Shown here one piece after another: positions 1-11,313 of a stretch of 64,000 nt of DNA. Location of the stretch: the NCBI RefSeq assembly GCF_000150275.1, contig NW_002060948.1, positions 2,990,512 to 3,054,511 of the forward strand, read 5' to 3'. The translations under genes were made by a program, and so were the position numbers. Source of the DNA: Trichoplax adhaerens. Lineage: Eukaryota > Placozoa > Uniplacotomia > Trichoplacea > Trichoplacidae. Position 1 is the stretch's first letter; each line of letters opens with the position of its first letter. The notes under the pieces were generated by a model. That model saw nothing but the letters and a program-made list of their open reading frames with translations, did not search any database and was not told the DNA's origin.

Positions 1-1644
1 CGTAAACAGCTATTATGGTGCATATACAAAAGTATTCCTCCCTCTATTCTTAAGATTTAAGCAATGTATAATCCTAGAGACAATTTCCAATATGGCTTAT
101 CTATCTCCTCACTAATTTACCTTTAGAAAAAAAATGTGTAACTTGTATTTCATACTGCTATGATGTGATATTTATTGCTGATGCAATGACTAACGTTAGT
201 ATTAATTATTAAGATTTAGACGTAGTTCTTTATACAGTGTACTTGTCTTAAATTATTAATTTTTACTTGAATATAACTCCATCAAATCAACGGTATTTAA
301 GACAGTACAAACTACGATTAGAGGGAGAGAGCTAGGAAGATCGTAAAGTTATTGATGAAATTCGATTTTAGATTTGATCTTTTTGCTCGTTGGTAGTACA
401 TCAGTTTTGGTTTAATTTATGTTTAATTGCTCGACAGCAACTTTTAGTTTTTCCTAACTAAACAATTTGGATTTATTGACGGATCTACAAGACTAATCAT
501 TATTAATTACTGTATCTCGATACTTATTGCTTAAAAGGGTGGCAAGAATAAAGCTTGCATACGCATAGATTACAATTGTTTCGCAAAACATTGTGATAAT
601 AATATTTTATTTCATAACGAAATAGAAAGTAGCAAAAAGGAATGGGATGAATATTTTAGCAATAATTTGTGATAAATAGTAAATTACCGTAAATATATCC
701 ATTTGAGGTAAATTAAAATAATAAGATGGAAAACTTTCAATCCAATGAAATCTAGCCCCTATTTTCCTTATTTAAAATGCTGATTTGCGATAATCCTATG
801 GCCAGTCCAATTCTCATTGGTACAGAACTGACATTATAAACAAACTGTTTCCGTCAAATTGTACTATCAAATAGTGTAATAATGAGACTTTTCGAAAGTT
901 TATCATGGTCTGGCAATAAAAAAGTGAAAGTTGATCACTAATTCAACACTTTAATCTTCATTATCCAATCCTGTCGTAGTGCTAACTTATAAAAAATTGT
1001 TAGAAAGTCCATTAAGGCCTTGCACCTGTCACATACTAAATTCAACGAATGCAACATTGCTTTGTCTTAAATCGAAAGACAGTTAATAAGATCTTGCAAT
1101 AATAGATAGGTTTCTAGATTTTAATAGTGCGTAATAATGCCCATAACTTACGTTACGACTTCTATGCAAGTGCAACACATTAGGTGAAAATGAATGTTAA
1201 GAAGAATTATTTGCGATTAGATGTTATCGTTCAATATTCTTGATTCGAATTTAAATCTACATCTTATCCATTTTAAGGTTTAATATCTTGATAGTAAATC
1301 AGCTTAAGAATTTTAAACATAAGAGTGTGAACATTCATTTCGTATACGATTACAGAGTACACTCAGAAGAATTAAAATATACGTAGCTTCCATAAAATAA
1401 TTCATATTCTAATATTATTAAAAGAAATAGTTTTGCATCTTGTAGGGAAATATCTTCTATCTTTACCTATTCCAAGCAGCGCAGGTATTATGGTTAATTT
1501 CTTATAAATAATATATGATATCTATGATCTCAATAATCATACCTGCTTCATAGCAAATAAATTTTATAAGCCGTCAAATATTACCTTAGACCCAGAAAAA
1601 GTGATTCGCTACGTCAAAGCAATTAGACAGATTTTAAGAGAACC
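1..1644. other. AT-rich intergenic DNA, no gene seen
   Basis: No open frame with a recognisable protein signature and no RNA gene signature. Stop codons are dense in all frames. The last few hundred bases are the expected 3' flank of the minus-strand GPCR gene that ends at 1645. Confidence 0.6.
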
Positions 1645-2721
1645 TCAAGTCCGAGTCCAGAACAACTTACGCTTATAGTTTGACAGATTTTGAGAGATAT
1701 TAAAGATGTAAATAATGGGATTAATTGTGCAGTTAACTTGAAATAATAGCAAGACATTCGGTGCGGTATCCAGAAAACGAATATTGTCGATAGATAAACG
1801 ATAATTAATAAATATTGCTGTACCACAAGCAAGCGAAGGAAACCAAGCCACAAGATTAGTAATACTAATAGTGGCGGCAATTTTTAACGTTTTCCTTTCA
1901 ACGTTTTGGTTGAAGGTCTTGCTAGCTTTAATTTTGGCTGCTATATGCCGTAGTTTAAGATATGTCCCCATATATAAGGATAATGTAAAAATATAACAAA
2001 TAAACCCGATTACGCTCAAAAGTAACAGTGAAAATCTAACGAAATTAACGGATACATCTGCAAATGTACATAAATTGCTAAACCGATAACTAATTGACTT
2101 AGCGGGTGGAAAAGTTATATAGGAAAACGCCGTAAACATACTTGCAGTGGCAATTCCAATGCTCCAACCACCAATGGAAATCATTTTTGCTTTCTTAGGA
2201 GTTATTTCTAAGTTGTTCGAAAATGGAAATGCTACGCTAACATAGCGATCAACGGCAATAATCGTAATGATGAAGACAGATTGAAATGAAGATAAAACAT
2301 TTAGATACCTAGCTGTAAAACAGAATGGATTGCCGATCCAATCGTGATAAATATTCGATGAATTGATTAGTGACTCTGCCATACTACCATTATTGTAAGG
2401 ATTAATTTGCATAAACCGATAGCGAAGATCAGCTACTGCTAAAATAAGTAAATATAATGAGCCAGCTAAATCGGAGGCAGCTAGATTGGCTATCAGGATA
2501 ATAAATGTTCGATTGCCAACGTATCTGGCTGTAAATTGGTTACTCGTAATTTCTGATTGCCGGCTATGATCAGAGCTTACTTTAGAAAAGATAGTGCGAT
2601 TGCTACGTTTCTTTAGAGCCAAAATAATCTTAAAGACGTAGTAATTAGCGATTATGCCACAAACGCCAAAACACCATGTCAAAGTGATAGCTATCGGGTT
2701 ATTATAAAGAATTGATGCCAT
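1645..2721 (-). CDS. class A (rhodopsin-like) GPCR, single exon, 358 aa
   Basis: Seven hydrophobic segments span the protein. Class A landmarks are all present: N26 in helix 1 (GIIAN), the NLAASD motif with D84 in helix 2, C124 (NPFC) and C198 as the probable extracellular disulfide, DRY at 148-150 ending helix 3, W166 in helix 4, the WFP motif (W283, P285) in helix 6, and NPIIY at 334-338 in helix 7. The extracellular N-terminus is only a few residues long and there is no leucine-rich ectodomain. The helix 2 (SDLAGSLYLLI) and helix 6/7 wording recalls the 7TM part of glycoprotein-hormone/LGR/relaxin receptors; that is inference from family memory. The likely role is a plasma-membrane receptor signalling through G proteins; the ligand is unknown. 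It is a tandem paralogue of the gene at 4743-5876 on the same strand. The start is the only Met before helix 1. No intron is needed. Confidence 0.93.
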   Translation of the reverse strand: MASILYNNPIAITLTWCFGVCGIIANYYVFKIILALKKRSNRTIFSKVSSDHSRQSEITSNQFTARYVGNRTFIILIANLAASDLAGSLYLLILAVADLRYRFMQINPYNNGSMAESLINSSNIYHDWIGNPFCFTARYLNVLSSFQSVFIITIIAVDRYVSVAFPFSNNLEITPKKAKMISIGGWSIGIATASMFTAFSYITFPPAKSISYRFSNLCTFADVSVNFVRFSLLLLSVIGFICYIFTLSLYMGTYLKLRHIAAKIKASKTFNQNVERKTLKIAATISITNLVAWFPSLACGTAIFINYRLSIDNIRFLDTAPNVLLLFQVNCTINPIIYIFNISQNLSNYKRKLFWTRT

Positions 2722-4742
2722 AACCCTTCCATCAAGGTAAACTTATATATTTTATGAAGCCAACTGCCTTGAAGAGCAAAATAAAATAGGTTTAAATGCA
2801 ATTATTCTATTCATAATATTCATATTCTAAAAACTGCTTACCTTAGCACCCCTAATTCAGTATTATTGCTCTGCATTATTTTATCTTATAGTATTGAATT
2901 TATTATATATGATTTGTATTTTTCAAGTGTTACTTCAATGCTACAACAATAATATAAGCAACTATTTTAATTAATAACGCACAAATAATTATATGTAAAA
3001 TAAAAATATTGCAATAAAATAATAAATTAATGAATATCGTATAAACTATAATAGGAAGCGATTCTTACATTGGATCATACATAATACATGCGTACTGTAT
3101 AACAATTGCTCAAAGTTTAAAATATTATCATGTAAAATCTATTGCTAAATATCGGTATTCGTGCTTATAATTCACTGATGGTTAAATGTATTGTATTTCA
3201 CATTTGCTAGGATCAACACAAAAACCAAAAATTTTATTGGAATAATATCACACTCTTTTCTAATGGTTTTTGTCATGGCACTAAAGTCCAAAGTGATTCA
3301 GACAACATCAAAATTATTACATGCTCAAAATTTAAACATAAGTCGTAAGGAATATCACCATAAAATTCTAAACCATGATTACACCAAAAGAAGTAGGTTT
3401 GAAGTCTACTATCGCCCTTGGCATGAATATTAATAGCGATATCGGCATGGAAATTAAGACAAAATAACAAATACAGCTATGCTTTTATTTGCCAATTTGA
3501 AATAGCTATAATCAGATGTAAAGTTATAAAAGCGAAAATAAAATGTTAATGGGGTAAATAATCATATTTATTTTCTTTAAAATTCTATTTTTATTTGCAG
3601 CTCTAAAATAGCAGAATTATTAAGGAACTAGCAAACGTTATTAGACTGTTTCCTCTTTAGTACAAATGTAGCGCAGAAACCCTCTATATTTTAATGTATG
3701 ATGCTGCTGCATTTGAGCTTCATTAACTAAATGAATGTTGCATCTCCAACCAATCTGATTAATACACCCATCACCAAAATATTTTGGATTACTATCAGCA
3801 TATGTCCTTAACTCTCTTTTTAACCCTATAGTACTTGAATAAAAATCGGCTAGCCGGCTGAAAAATCATCAATTTAGTGCGGACTAAGCTATTTGTTAAG
3901 ATATTTCACAATCAGTATAATAACGGCTATAAATCATCGTACATAAATACCATATTATTATAACTATAATGGAGCGTGAGGTGGAAAAATTGCAATCCTG
4001 ACATTATTATATACTAGCTTATACGAGCCTTCAATTTTAAATACTGTAACAAAGCAGATTTTCACCTTAAGTTTTCGTTGGTCTAACTTTATTGTGAATT
4101 AGTCAACTTAGATAGAATAAGATATAGTTTTCCGCTTTACAATAAATAACCTTCACTATGATTAGATTTCATAAATTTATATTCCATTGATATAAGATAA
4201 AACTTTAAATAAAACTATTTAACAATTCTTGTTGAGATCACAACTAAAGATTTGATACGATACGTTATAAAAATATCTAGTCACATCAAGAGATATGCAA
4301 ATATTGGCATCCAATATAATAGCGAACATATTTAATTGATCGCTGTACTGCTAAAATAGCTACTCAATATTAATTGTAACTATAATTAATTAAAAGAAAT
4401 AATTCTAATATAGCCACCTATTAACAATTAATGCATAAAAAAAATGCTTTACTCTAATTTTCACTTTTATTAATACTGGATTATTCTAAATCATAAGTTA
4501 TGGAGTGAAAAATACCTGATCATTCATTAAATTGACTACAAGTAAATAAACCAAACGCCAAATATCTAGTAATTTTTGGATATAAAATAGTCCAACAAAG
4601 ACTGCATTACATCATAAGTTAATGCTAGTAATTCACATGTCAATCCTTACATCAAATTTTCTGTTAAAATACGTAGGATTTTCTCACTTTCTTTCATAAA
4701 GAGAAGAGTCACTGTGATAAGCAAACTGACAGCGCTAAGCTA
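2722..4742. other. spacer between the two GPCR genes
   Basis: AT-rich spacer containing the 5' flank of the first GPCR gene and the 3' flank of the second. I see no third receptor copy or receptor fragment. The short open frames near 3190-3470 on both strands have no protein-like signature. Confidence 0.55.
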
Positions 4743-5876
4743 CTATTTATACGAATGATTATTTTTACAATTGCCAAGTAGCCTACAGGAATGGCAAAGG
4801 TTTAATTCCGTCGTAAATGTTATCAACGTAATAGGATTTAAAACACAATTGATTTGAAATAACAAGAGTGAATTCGTAGCAGCATTTCGAAATAGATTAT
4901 TCACAAGAAATATAGGATGATAGATATAAGCAACTATGCCACAGATAAAACCAGGAAACCAAAAGAAAAAATTTGTTGAGACGATTATCATAGCAATTTT
5001 TAAAATTTTCCATTCAGCTCGTTTACTCCCAAATTTGTGATTAGGATGTATGCTTATCGACCTTTGTCGAATTTTATAATATATTCCAGCATAAACCACC
5101 AATATGACTGTGTAGACAAGTATACCAATTATTAAAAATAGCAATACCAATAACCTCACTTCGTAATCTGCATAGTCCTCGAAACTGCACAAGTTATGGT
5201 AATCATAACTAGGCGCAGGGGCTGGAGGAAATGTAATATAAGCAGCTACAGTAAATGTTGTACCAACACTCATCGCTATTAACCATCCCAATAAACATAG
5301 GAACTTCGCTCGTCTTTGTGTTAATTTCAAGATTGCTGAGAATGGATAAGCAACGCTAATGTAACGATCGATGGCAACAAGCATCATGATATAAGCGGAT
5401 TGAAAAATAGATACACAATTTATAAATCTTGCTATATAGCAAAATGGATTACTAATCCAATTTAAATAACTGACTGAAGAATCTGTAAAATGAGTCTGAT
5501 TGTGTTTATCATGAGCTAATCTGTGATGGAGATCGGCTGAAGCAATAATTATCAAATACATTGACCCGAGCAAATCAGAGCCAGCGAGATTAATAAGTAG
5601 AATCGTAAATGTTCGATTAATGGTTGTTTTAGTTGGCTTAACAGTTTGATTAAAACGCAATAACTGCCCGTGACGATATATTGAACGAGAAATAATAGCT
5701 CGAACACGCTGTAGAGTTGGAGAATGTAAAAACTTAAGTAAAACCATATTAGCAATGATACCCGCTAGGCCAAATATCCATGATATTAATATTACTGACA
5801 GGTCGTTTTCGATTCTGATAGTCACTGACATATTGAATGCGGCTATCGGCGACAGCTTTAGTTTTGATTCAGTCAT
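4743..5876 (-). CDS. class A (rhodopsin-like) GPCR paralogue, single exon, 377 aa
   Basis: Same architecture as the neighbouring receptor at 1645-2721 and clearly its paralogue: IIAN in helix 1 (N43), NLAGSD in helix 2 (D101), NPFC (C136), DRY at 160-162, a helix 4 tryptophan (W178), the ITFPPAP stretch before C210 in the second extracellular loop, and FFWFPG in helix 6 (W296, P298). The helix 7 motif is NPITL (347-351), so the usual NPxxY tyrosine is replaced by leucine; this could alter activation or internalisation. The C-tail is short and cysteine-containing, with possible palmitoylation sites. A second Met (residue 16) lies just before helix 1, so the true start could be 45 bases further in. 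It is probably a surface receptor with unknown ligand. Resemblance to LGR/relaxin-type 7TM domains is inference. Confidence 0.93.
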   Translation of the reverse strand: MTESKLKLSPIAAFNMSVTIRIENDLSVILISWIFGLAGIIANMVLLKFLHSPTLQRVRAIISRSIYRHGQLLRFNQTVKPTKTTINRTFTILLINLAGSDLLGSMYLIIIASADLHHRLAHDKHNQTHFTDSSVSYLNWISNPFCYIARFINCVSIFQSAYIMMLVAIDRYISVAYPFSAILKLTQRRAKFLCLLGWLIAMSVGTTFTVAAYITFPPAPAPSYDYHNLCSFEDYADYEVRLLVLLFLIIGILVYTVILVVYAGIYYKIRQRSISIHPNHKFGSKRAEWKILKIAMIIVSTNFFFWFPGFICGIVAYIYHPIFLVNNLFRNAATNSLLLFQINCVLNPITLITFTTELNLCHSCRLLGNCKNNHSYK

Positions 5877-8800
5877 TTTTAAACTGTTTTATTGAAATGG
5901 ATATCAAATTTAGCCAAGTGAAGGACTTTTCGTGCTATAACAGATCTAACAAACAAAGTCAAATCTTACTGACGTCATGCTGTATTAATGATCCTTTTTG
6001 CTTTCTTGAATCTTTTTAGATCAATATTGAAGCCAATTAATCAACTTTAATCTAATTAGGTGCAGCTATAAAAGTCAATACCTGAATAAAATAAAAGAAC
6101 TCTGTAGAAACCTTATGATATTGATTTTTAGTTTATCTATCTTATTGAAAGGTTCCATACACATGAAAAAGAACCGAATGATCTGGCTAAACTTATTCAA
6201 TTCATTACCGTATGCTCAGTTATTATCTAAAAATATCAATCTGATTGTATCACAGAATTAGATGCCGTGTCTTCTTCTTCTATTTCTCTTAGTTTATATC
6301 GACGAATATAAACTGAGACAGCAATATTCCTTATTTAGCCGCCTTAACTAATTATATTATCGGTCATTAATTTTATGACGCTTAATTAGTAAATTAGGGA
6401 GGCAACTTGCTCGACTTGATCATTAGAAGGTTTTACGTTTCATCTTAAAATATTCTAATAATTATAATCTATTTGCTAACATAAAATAAAACCATTTTAT
6501 GCGTATGTGACGATGATGTTGTTGATTGCTACAATTTAAATCCTCACCAAGGTTACTATTATTTAAATCACAGCCAGTATTTTCACAACATCGTATTTGT
6601 CAATTATGAGCCATGCCTTTACTGTCAACGTCTCTATTTTGATTAATTCAAAAGCAGTAATCGATTTAAGCACTATTCATTTTCGCGAACATATAAATTA
6701 TCAGTTACTTATTATGAATTAGTCAGATAAGAACTTCTTTGCTCTTGGTCACATTTTGTAATCATTTCCTATGGCATAAGCTTTATATTCAATCTCTTAC
6801 AATTGTTAATATCATTTCCGAATACAGTGAGTCCAATAGCCGTAACAGTCAATTATAAATTCATCGATTAATGATAAAATCGTTTATTTTGCTATTGTTA
6901 TTGATATATTTGCTATAATATATGTTGAAGAGCTAGATTCTGCTGGAATCGTAACTACGTAGATATTGCGGTATTTAGAGAGCAATTTACCTGAGTTAGA
7001 TTGACGTTAATAGAAGTGGAAAGAAAATTATGTTCAAGAAATTCAGAAATCAAAATTTAAGTTAGAACATGGAATGAAGAATGCACAGTATTCAACTCTG
7101 TCATAGATTAGAAGGAGACCTAAGTAATGTCTAAGTGCTTTTCGTTCCTTATTTTCATTTAGAATTTTATTGTAGCACCAGGTATGCGAACAACTACAGT
7201 ACTTCAAGACTCGTCGGATTTTATAATACCTTATGCATTAACAGTATAGAATAATATCATAACTTTAGAGGATATGAATCGAGCAAGCATGTACCCTTGC
7301 TTAGATTTCACCTACTGTAGCTATATATTAGGCGAGAGACGCCAATATTGCTACTAATCGTTGTTATATAGTACTAGTGCAACCTATCGATCGGAAAATA
7401 GATAGATAACTTGTAACGTGGTCGAATGGATTACTGATGAAATCTGAGTAGGCGATCAATGAATTATAATGCGATTCTCATAAATTGATTCCTTCATATG
7501 TGAATAATATTTAATAGATACTGGCACTACAGACTATACAAATAATAAAACAGAAGCTTGCTTCACTGCCAGAAGTATTCCTTTATACTACAGTGTATTG
7601 GCTTTAAAGTTAAATAATAAAATGATTTATTTGTGGTAATATGTACAGTAATTTGAGCAAATAAGTTGTTAAGTTTTGCTATATCTACACCTGTAAATAT
7701 TACAACATCGTCTTCATAACATTTTACAATAACTATTTTGAATTATCAAAGTAACGTCATGTCGAATAGTATGCCAGCTTCTACGGATTCTTTTATGATA
7801 AATAGTATTTCAAAATTAATGTGCAATGTATAATTTTAAGAAATACAATGTATTAAATGCAAAATTTGTAGTGCAAACATATAATTTAGTCTAAGTTCAC
7901 TTTAAGTGATGTCTAGATACGGTTAAATGAGCAAATAATTACTGGCTTTAATATTAGCTTGCAAAGTGAAAAGTTTTCTGAATTTATGCATATCATCCAT
8001 TTTTTAATAAGTGATGATTATAATTATGTCTAGTAGTAATATCACAAAATAATATATGCTTGGAATGTTCATATTTATCATATGCAGTACCTATATTTGT
8101 CATAATTGCTGTAAATGTAGCCCTTGATGGATATATGTATATGTGACTTGACGTCAAGTTACTCCGGTAAAGACTCAGATGAAGTAATACTTGTGTAATC
8201 TCCACAAGTTAAATTTATTAACTTCTATCCAAATAGAATTAGAATTACTCTTAGCAAGGTAAGAGTTTATATACGACTAATGTTCTTTACAATTGATATC
8301 TCAAGAACTTCGCTACCTTAGCGAGTATCTCTTGACACTAAAATCCTTGAATAACCGATAGCACGATGTGCTCAGTTATAAGTATGTAGTCTTTCGGCTA
8401 CGGGTTGATTACAGATAAGTTAGTTCAATTGACTGGATATAGTTCTTTTACGATAACACGTACCAATACAGTTATCCTATCTTATGTAGTACTGTACATA
8501 TTCTGTAAATAATACCAAATTACGACAATAATGTGACTTTACGTATTAGCTAAAATTAAGATTTATTTTCGATTTTTAATATAAATTTAGTCTATTTTAT
8601 TTCTTAATACAGTTATTCTCACATGATCAATATCTTTGTAGCATTTTTGTTCATCATATCTATCATGGTACATGGAGCTTACGTGATTGTATGTTGATGT
8701 AACGAAGTGACTTCAAACTGTACTTTCTCTGGAGAGAGTGAGACATGCAGTAATTAACGGCGAAAGGAGTATATACATAGGTCTCTTATTATAGAAAATT

Positions 8801-8930
8801 ACCTGCTACATATTAAAGCCATGCATTTGCGGTCAATTTCGTACAATTGATGCAAAAACTGTAATAACGAATGTATGGGATCACGTTATATGCGCTAGTC
8901 GTGGTCTACAGTACCGTCTACTATCAGGAA
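5877..8930. other. AT-rich intergenic DNA, no gene seen
   Basis: About 3 kb upstream of the second GPCR gene. The short open frames here (for example 7993-8205 minus) show no domain signature or splice-consistent neighbours. The region presumably includes the promoter of the 4743-5876 gene, but I cannot point to a specific element. Confidence 0.5.
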
Positions 8931-8934
8931 CGTC

Positions 8935-8968
8935 CAGGGACTTCTAAAAGTCTTCTAGAAAGTCCCTG
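8935..8968. repeat. near-perfect inverted repeat (hairpin)
   Basis: The left arm begins CAGGGACTTCTA and the right arm ends TAGAAAGTCCCTG. They are complementary apart from one extra base, with a loop of about 9 bases. It sits just outside the MITE-like element at 9020-9283 and at the edge of a repeat patch. Confidence 0.7.
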
Positions 8969-8989
8969 ACACCATCCGACTAAGTGCCT

Positions 8990-9810
8990 ACGTGCTCTGG
9001 CAACTTTAGTTACCTCGGATTAAAATTCGTTCATACGATCGAATGCAAACGGGTATTTCTCGTTGTATTTTGGTCCAGTCCCGGCCTAACGAGACATCCA
9101 TCGATGTATCGATGAAAATATAAAAATTTATATTTTAGCAAATTTTTGTCGATGTGGTTGTGTCTCGTTATAATATTCGTTGTAGTAAATTACTGAGATG
9201 CGAGTGTTGACGTACAGTACAACCAGAACGAGAATCTGACGTTCTCTTTCTGAACTCATTTTGATCGTATGAACGTAACTTTAAGATTAAGTATCTACTG
9301 TATGTGCTCTAGCGACATTAGTTCCCCCTGATTGAGCGGCTGTGATTTGCGCAGTTTTTCGATTAGCGATAATATATAGAAATCACTAAGAAAAGGGTAA
9401 GTTCAGACAGTTCCTATGTCCGGGATATGATATTTGCCCTGCAACCCAATATTGCATTGCTCTGAGTGCATGTATCCACTAAGACCTAGTGATTATGTGC
9501 TGTGGCAACTTCAGTCCCTTGGCTCTCCTCCAGCGTACAGCGTGACCATTTCACGAAATGCTGCTCCCCGCCGAACATTGCTTTTCAACTAGCGGCAATG
9601 CAATTACTAAGAAAGGGTAAGTCTGCACAAATTCCATGCCGGGAATATGATATTTGTCCCTATGACAACTCAGTATGTATTGTTTTTGAGTGCATGCATT
9701 CACTAAAGACTAACATAAGTGGCTATGTACTCTGGCAACTTCAGTCCTCTGACTCGCCTCTGAACATTGTTTTTCTAGTAACGGTAATATACTGTAATCA
9801 CTAAGAAAAT
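8990..9810. repeat. degenerate ~190-230 bp tandem/dispersed repeat patch
   Basis: A block beginning like GTGCTCTGGCAACTTCAGT occurs four times, near 8993, 9303, 9497 and 9726. A second block (AATATAnnnnAATCACTAAGAAA, then AGGGTAAGT...GGGATATGATATTTG) occurs near 9370 and 9595, and in truncated form near 9785. The spacing of the last three copies is about 190-230 bp. The first interval is longer because the MITE-like element (9020-9283) lies between copies. The open frame at 9502-9804 falls within this repeat and is not taken as a gene. Confidence 0.7.
9020..9283. mobile_element. MITE-like element with terminal and internal inverted repeats
   Basis: The left end (TTCGTTCATACGATC at 9026-9040) reappears inverted at the right end (GATCGTATGAACG starting at 9263), giving imperfect terminal inverted repeats of about 25 bases. 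A second nested pair lies inside: AACGAGACA at 9088-9096 and TGTCTCGTT at 9161-9169. It has no coding capacity. The size (about 260 bp) and nested palindromes fit a non-autonomous DNA transposon. I could not define a target-site duplication with confidence; a TA or TTA duplication is possible. Confidence 0.55.
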
Positions 9811-11313
9811 ATGACAACAGTTACTGTAGTACGCTGTTTTAAATCTATATATAAACATGCTGTGACACGAGTTTTAAAGTTATTAATGAATTTCGTAAAT
9901 AAAGCGCTTTCATTATGATTATTACATAGTTTGTCAACTTCTTGTCAATAAATAGCCGATTAAACGAACGAGGCTCAGCACGCTATTCGCACGTTACCGG
10001 AACTTCGCGGCGGGTGCTAAGGTGACGCCAATATTAGTATCTATAAAGATTATACTAATTAATTTCAGAACAAGCTTACACCTTGATTGTCTAGCAAAAC
10101 TATACGCGACTAATATTCATAGTTACTCTTTACCGTATTGCCATTAGCTACATAACGAAATCTACTTAATTAACATGTACGGTGCTTTACTCCGTAACAA
10201 TTGTATGTAATGAAGTATTGAATTGTGAACGAAACTAAATGTTGGTGCCTACAAACACTAATCATTATTATATATTCAATATTATCTAATAAAAGGATAA
10301 TTTCCCACAAAGTAGTCTGTAAATTTACAAGGTGTACAACTAAATACAGAACCGATACAATAGTTCAATACGAGATGTATGATCTTGTTCTCTGCATGTG
10401 CGCTATTTCTAAAATTATAAATACCACCAATTTCTACCTCAGAATTTGTTGGGTACAATAGTCACAATGTTAGTATTTTCCACGTTACTTCACGACAGTT
10501 TACGTGCTGCTCTACCGTAACTACCATATTGTACGCAATTTTATAATACAACAAGTTATCTGTTCTTACTAAAAAAATTGTATATTTCTCTGTGTGGTAA
10601 TAAATCCGCTGCAGCTGACTTATCGAACTCCCCATCACATACAGATATATGTATACGGCTAATGCCAACACTGATTAAACGATATTGATCGAAGTTAGTA
10701 AACTCACTAGATGTAAAGCGCAGATACTCATTGGTAGATCAGATAAGATTATATTACAAGCACATATTGAGGGAGTTTAAATGATTTATAGAAATATTTT
10801 TATCTAAGCATCAGAGATTAACAAAAATAGAAGTACTTGTCAATTAATTTAGGTTTTATAGTGCAACGTAATTGTAATTTTTCACTAATAATGACGGTAT
10901 TTAATATTTTTATAACTAGAACTACAATAGTCTTTACATAGTATGTAACAGGCAATAAATAATCTAACCTTTTTAAATTTTTATTTTAGAATGCACATAA
11001 TGTACATCAATAAACATATAGAGCGGCTCTACAATTTAAGATATCATACAACCGGTGAAACGATAAATTTTACAAACAGTACCGGAATATAGTAAATTAC
11101 GAAAAGGTTTTCCACAAAAGAAATAGCCTGATATATCGAATTAACGGCAATAAAATATAAAATATATGAAGACATAAATAATTCCAGCACTGATATAAAT
11201 AAGATGCAAACTTACAAATCATAAGATAGGTCAGATCGTGTAAGCATGTATATTACTGTGTATGATAAGCTATAATACAGGCGTTCAGTAGCAATTCTGT
11301 TTAAATAACAAGG
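9811..11313. other. intergenic DNA, no gene seen
   Basis: A short GC-richer patch lies near 9965-10025. The rest is AT-rich and holds the 3' flank of the minus-strand gene ending at 11314. The open frames at 10225-10461 (plus) and 10462-10671 (minus) look like chance frames. Confidence 0.5.

Noticed and set aside
9502-9804. 100-codon plus open frame with several cysteines
   Set aside because: Lies across repeated DNA; the same repeat copies elsewhere are not open, so it is not a conserved gene.
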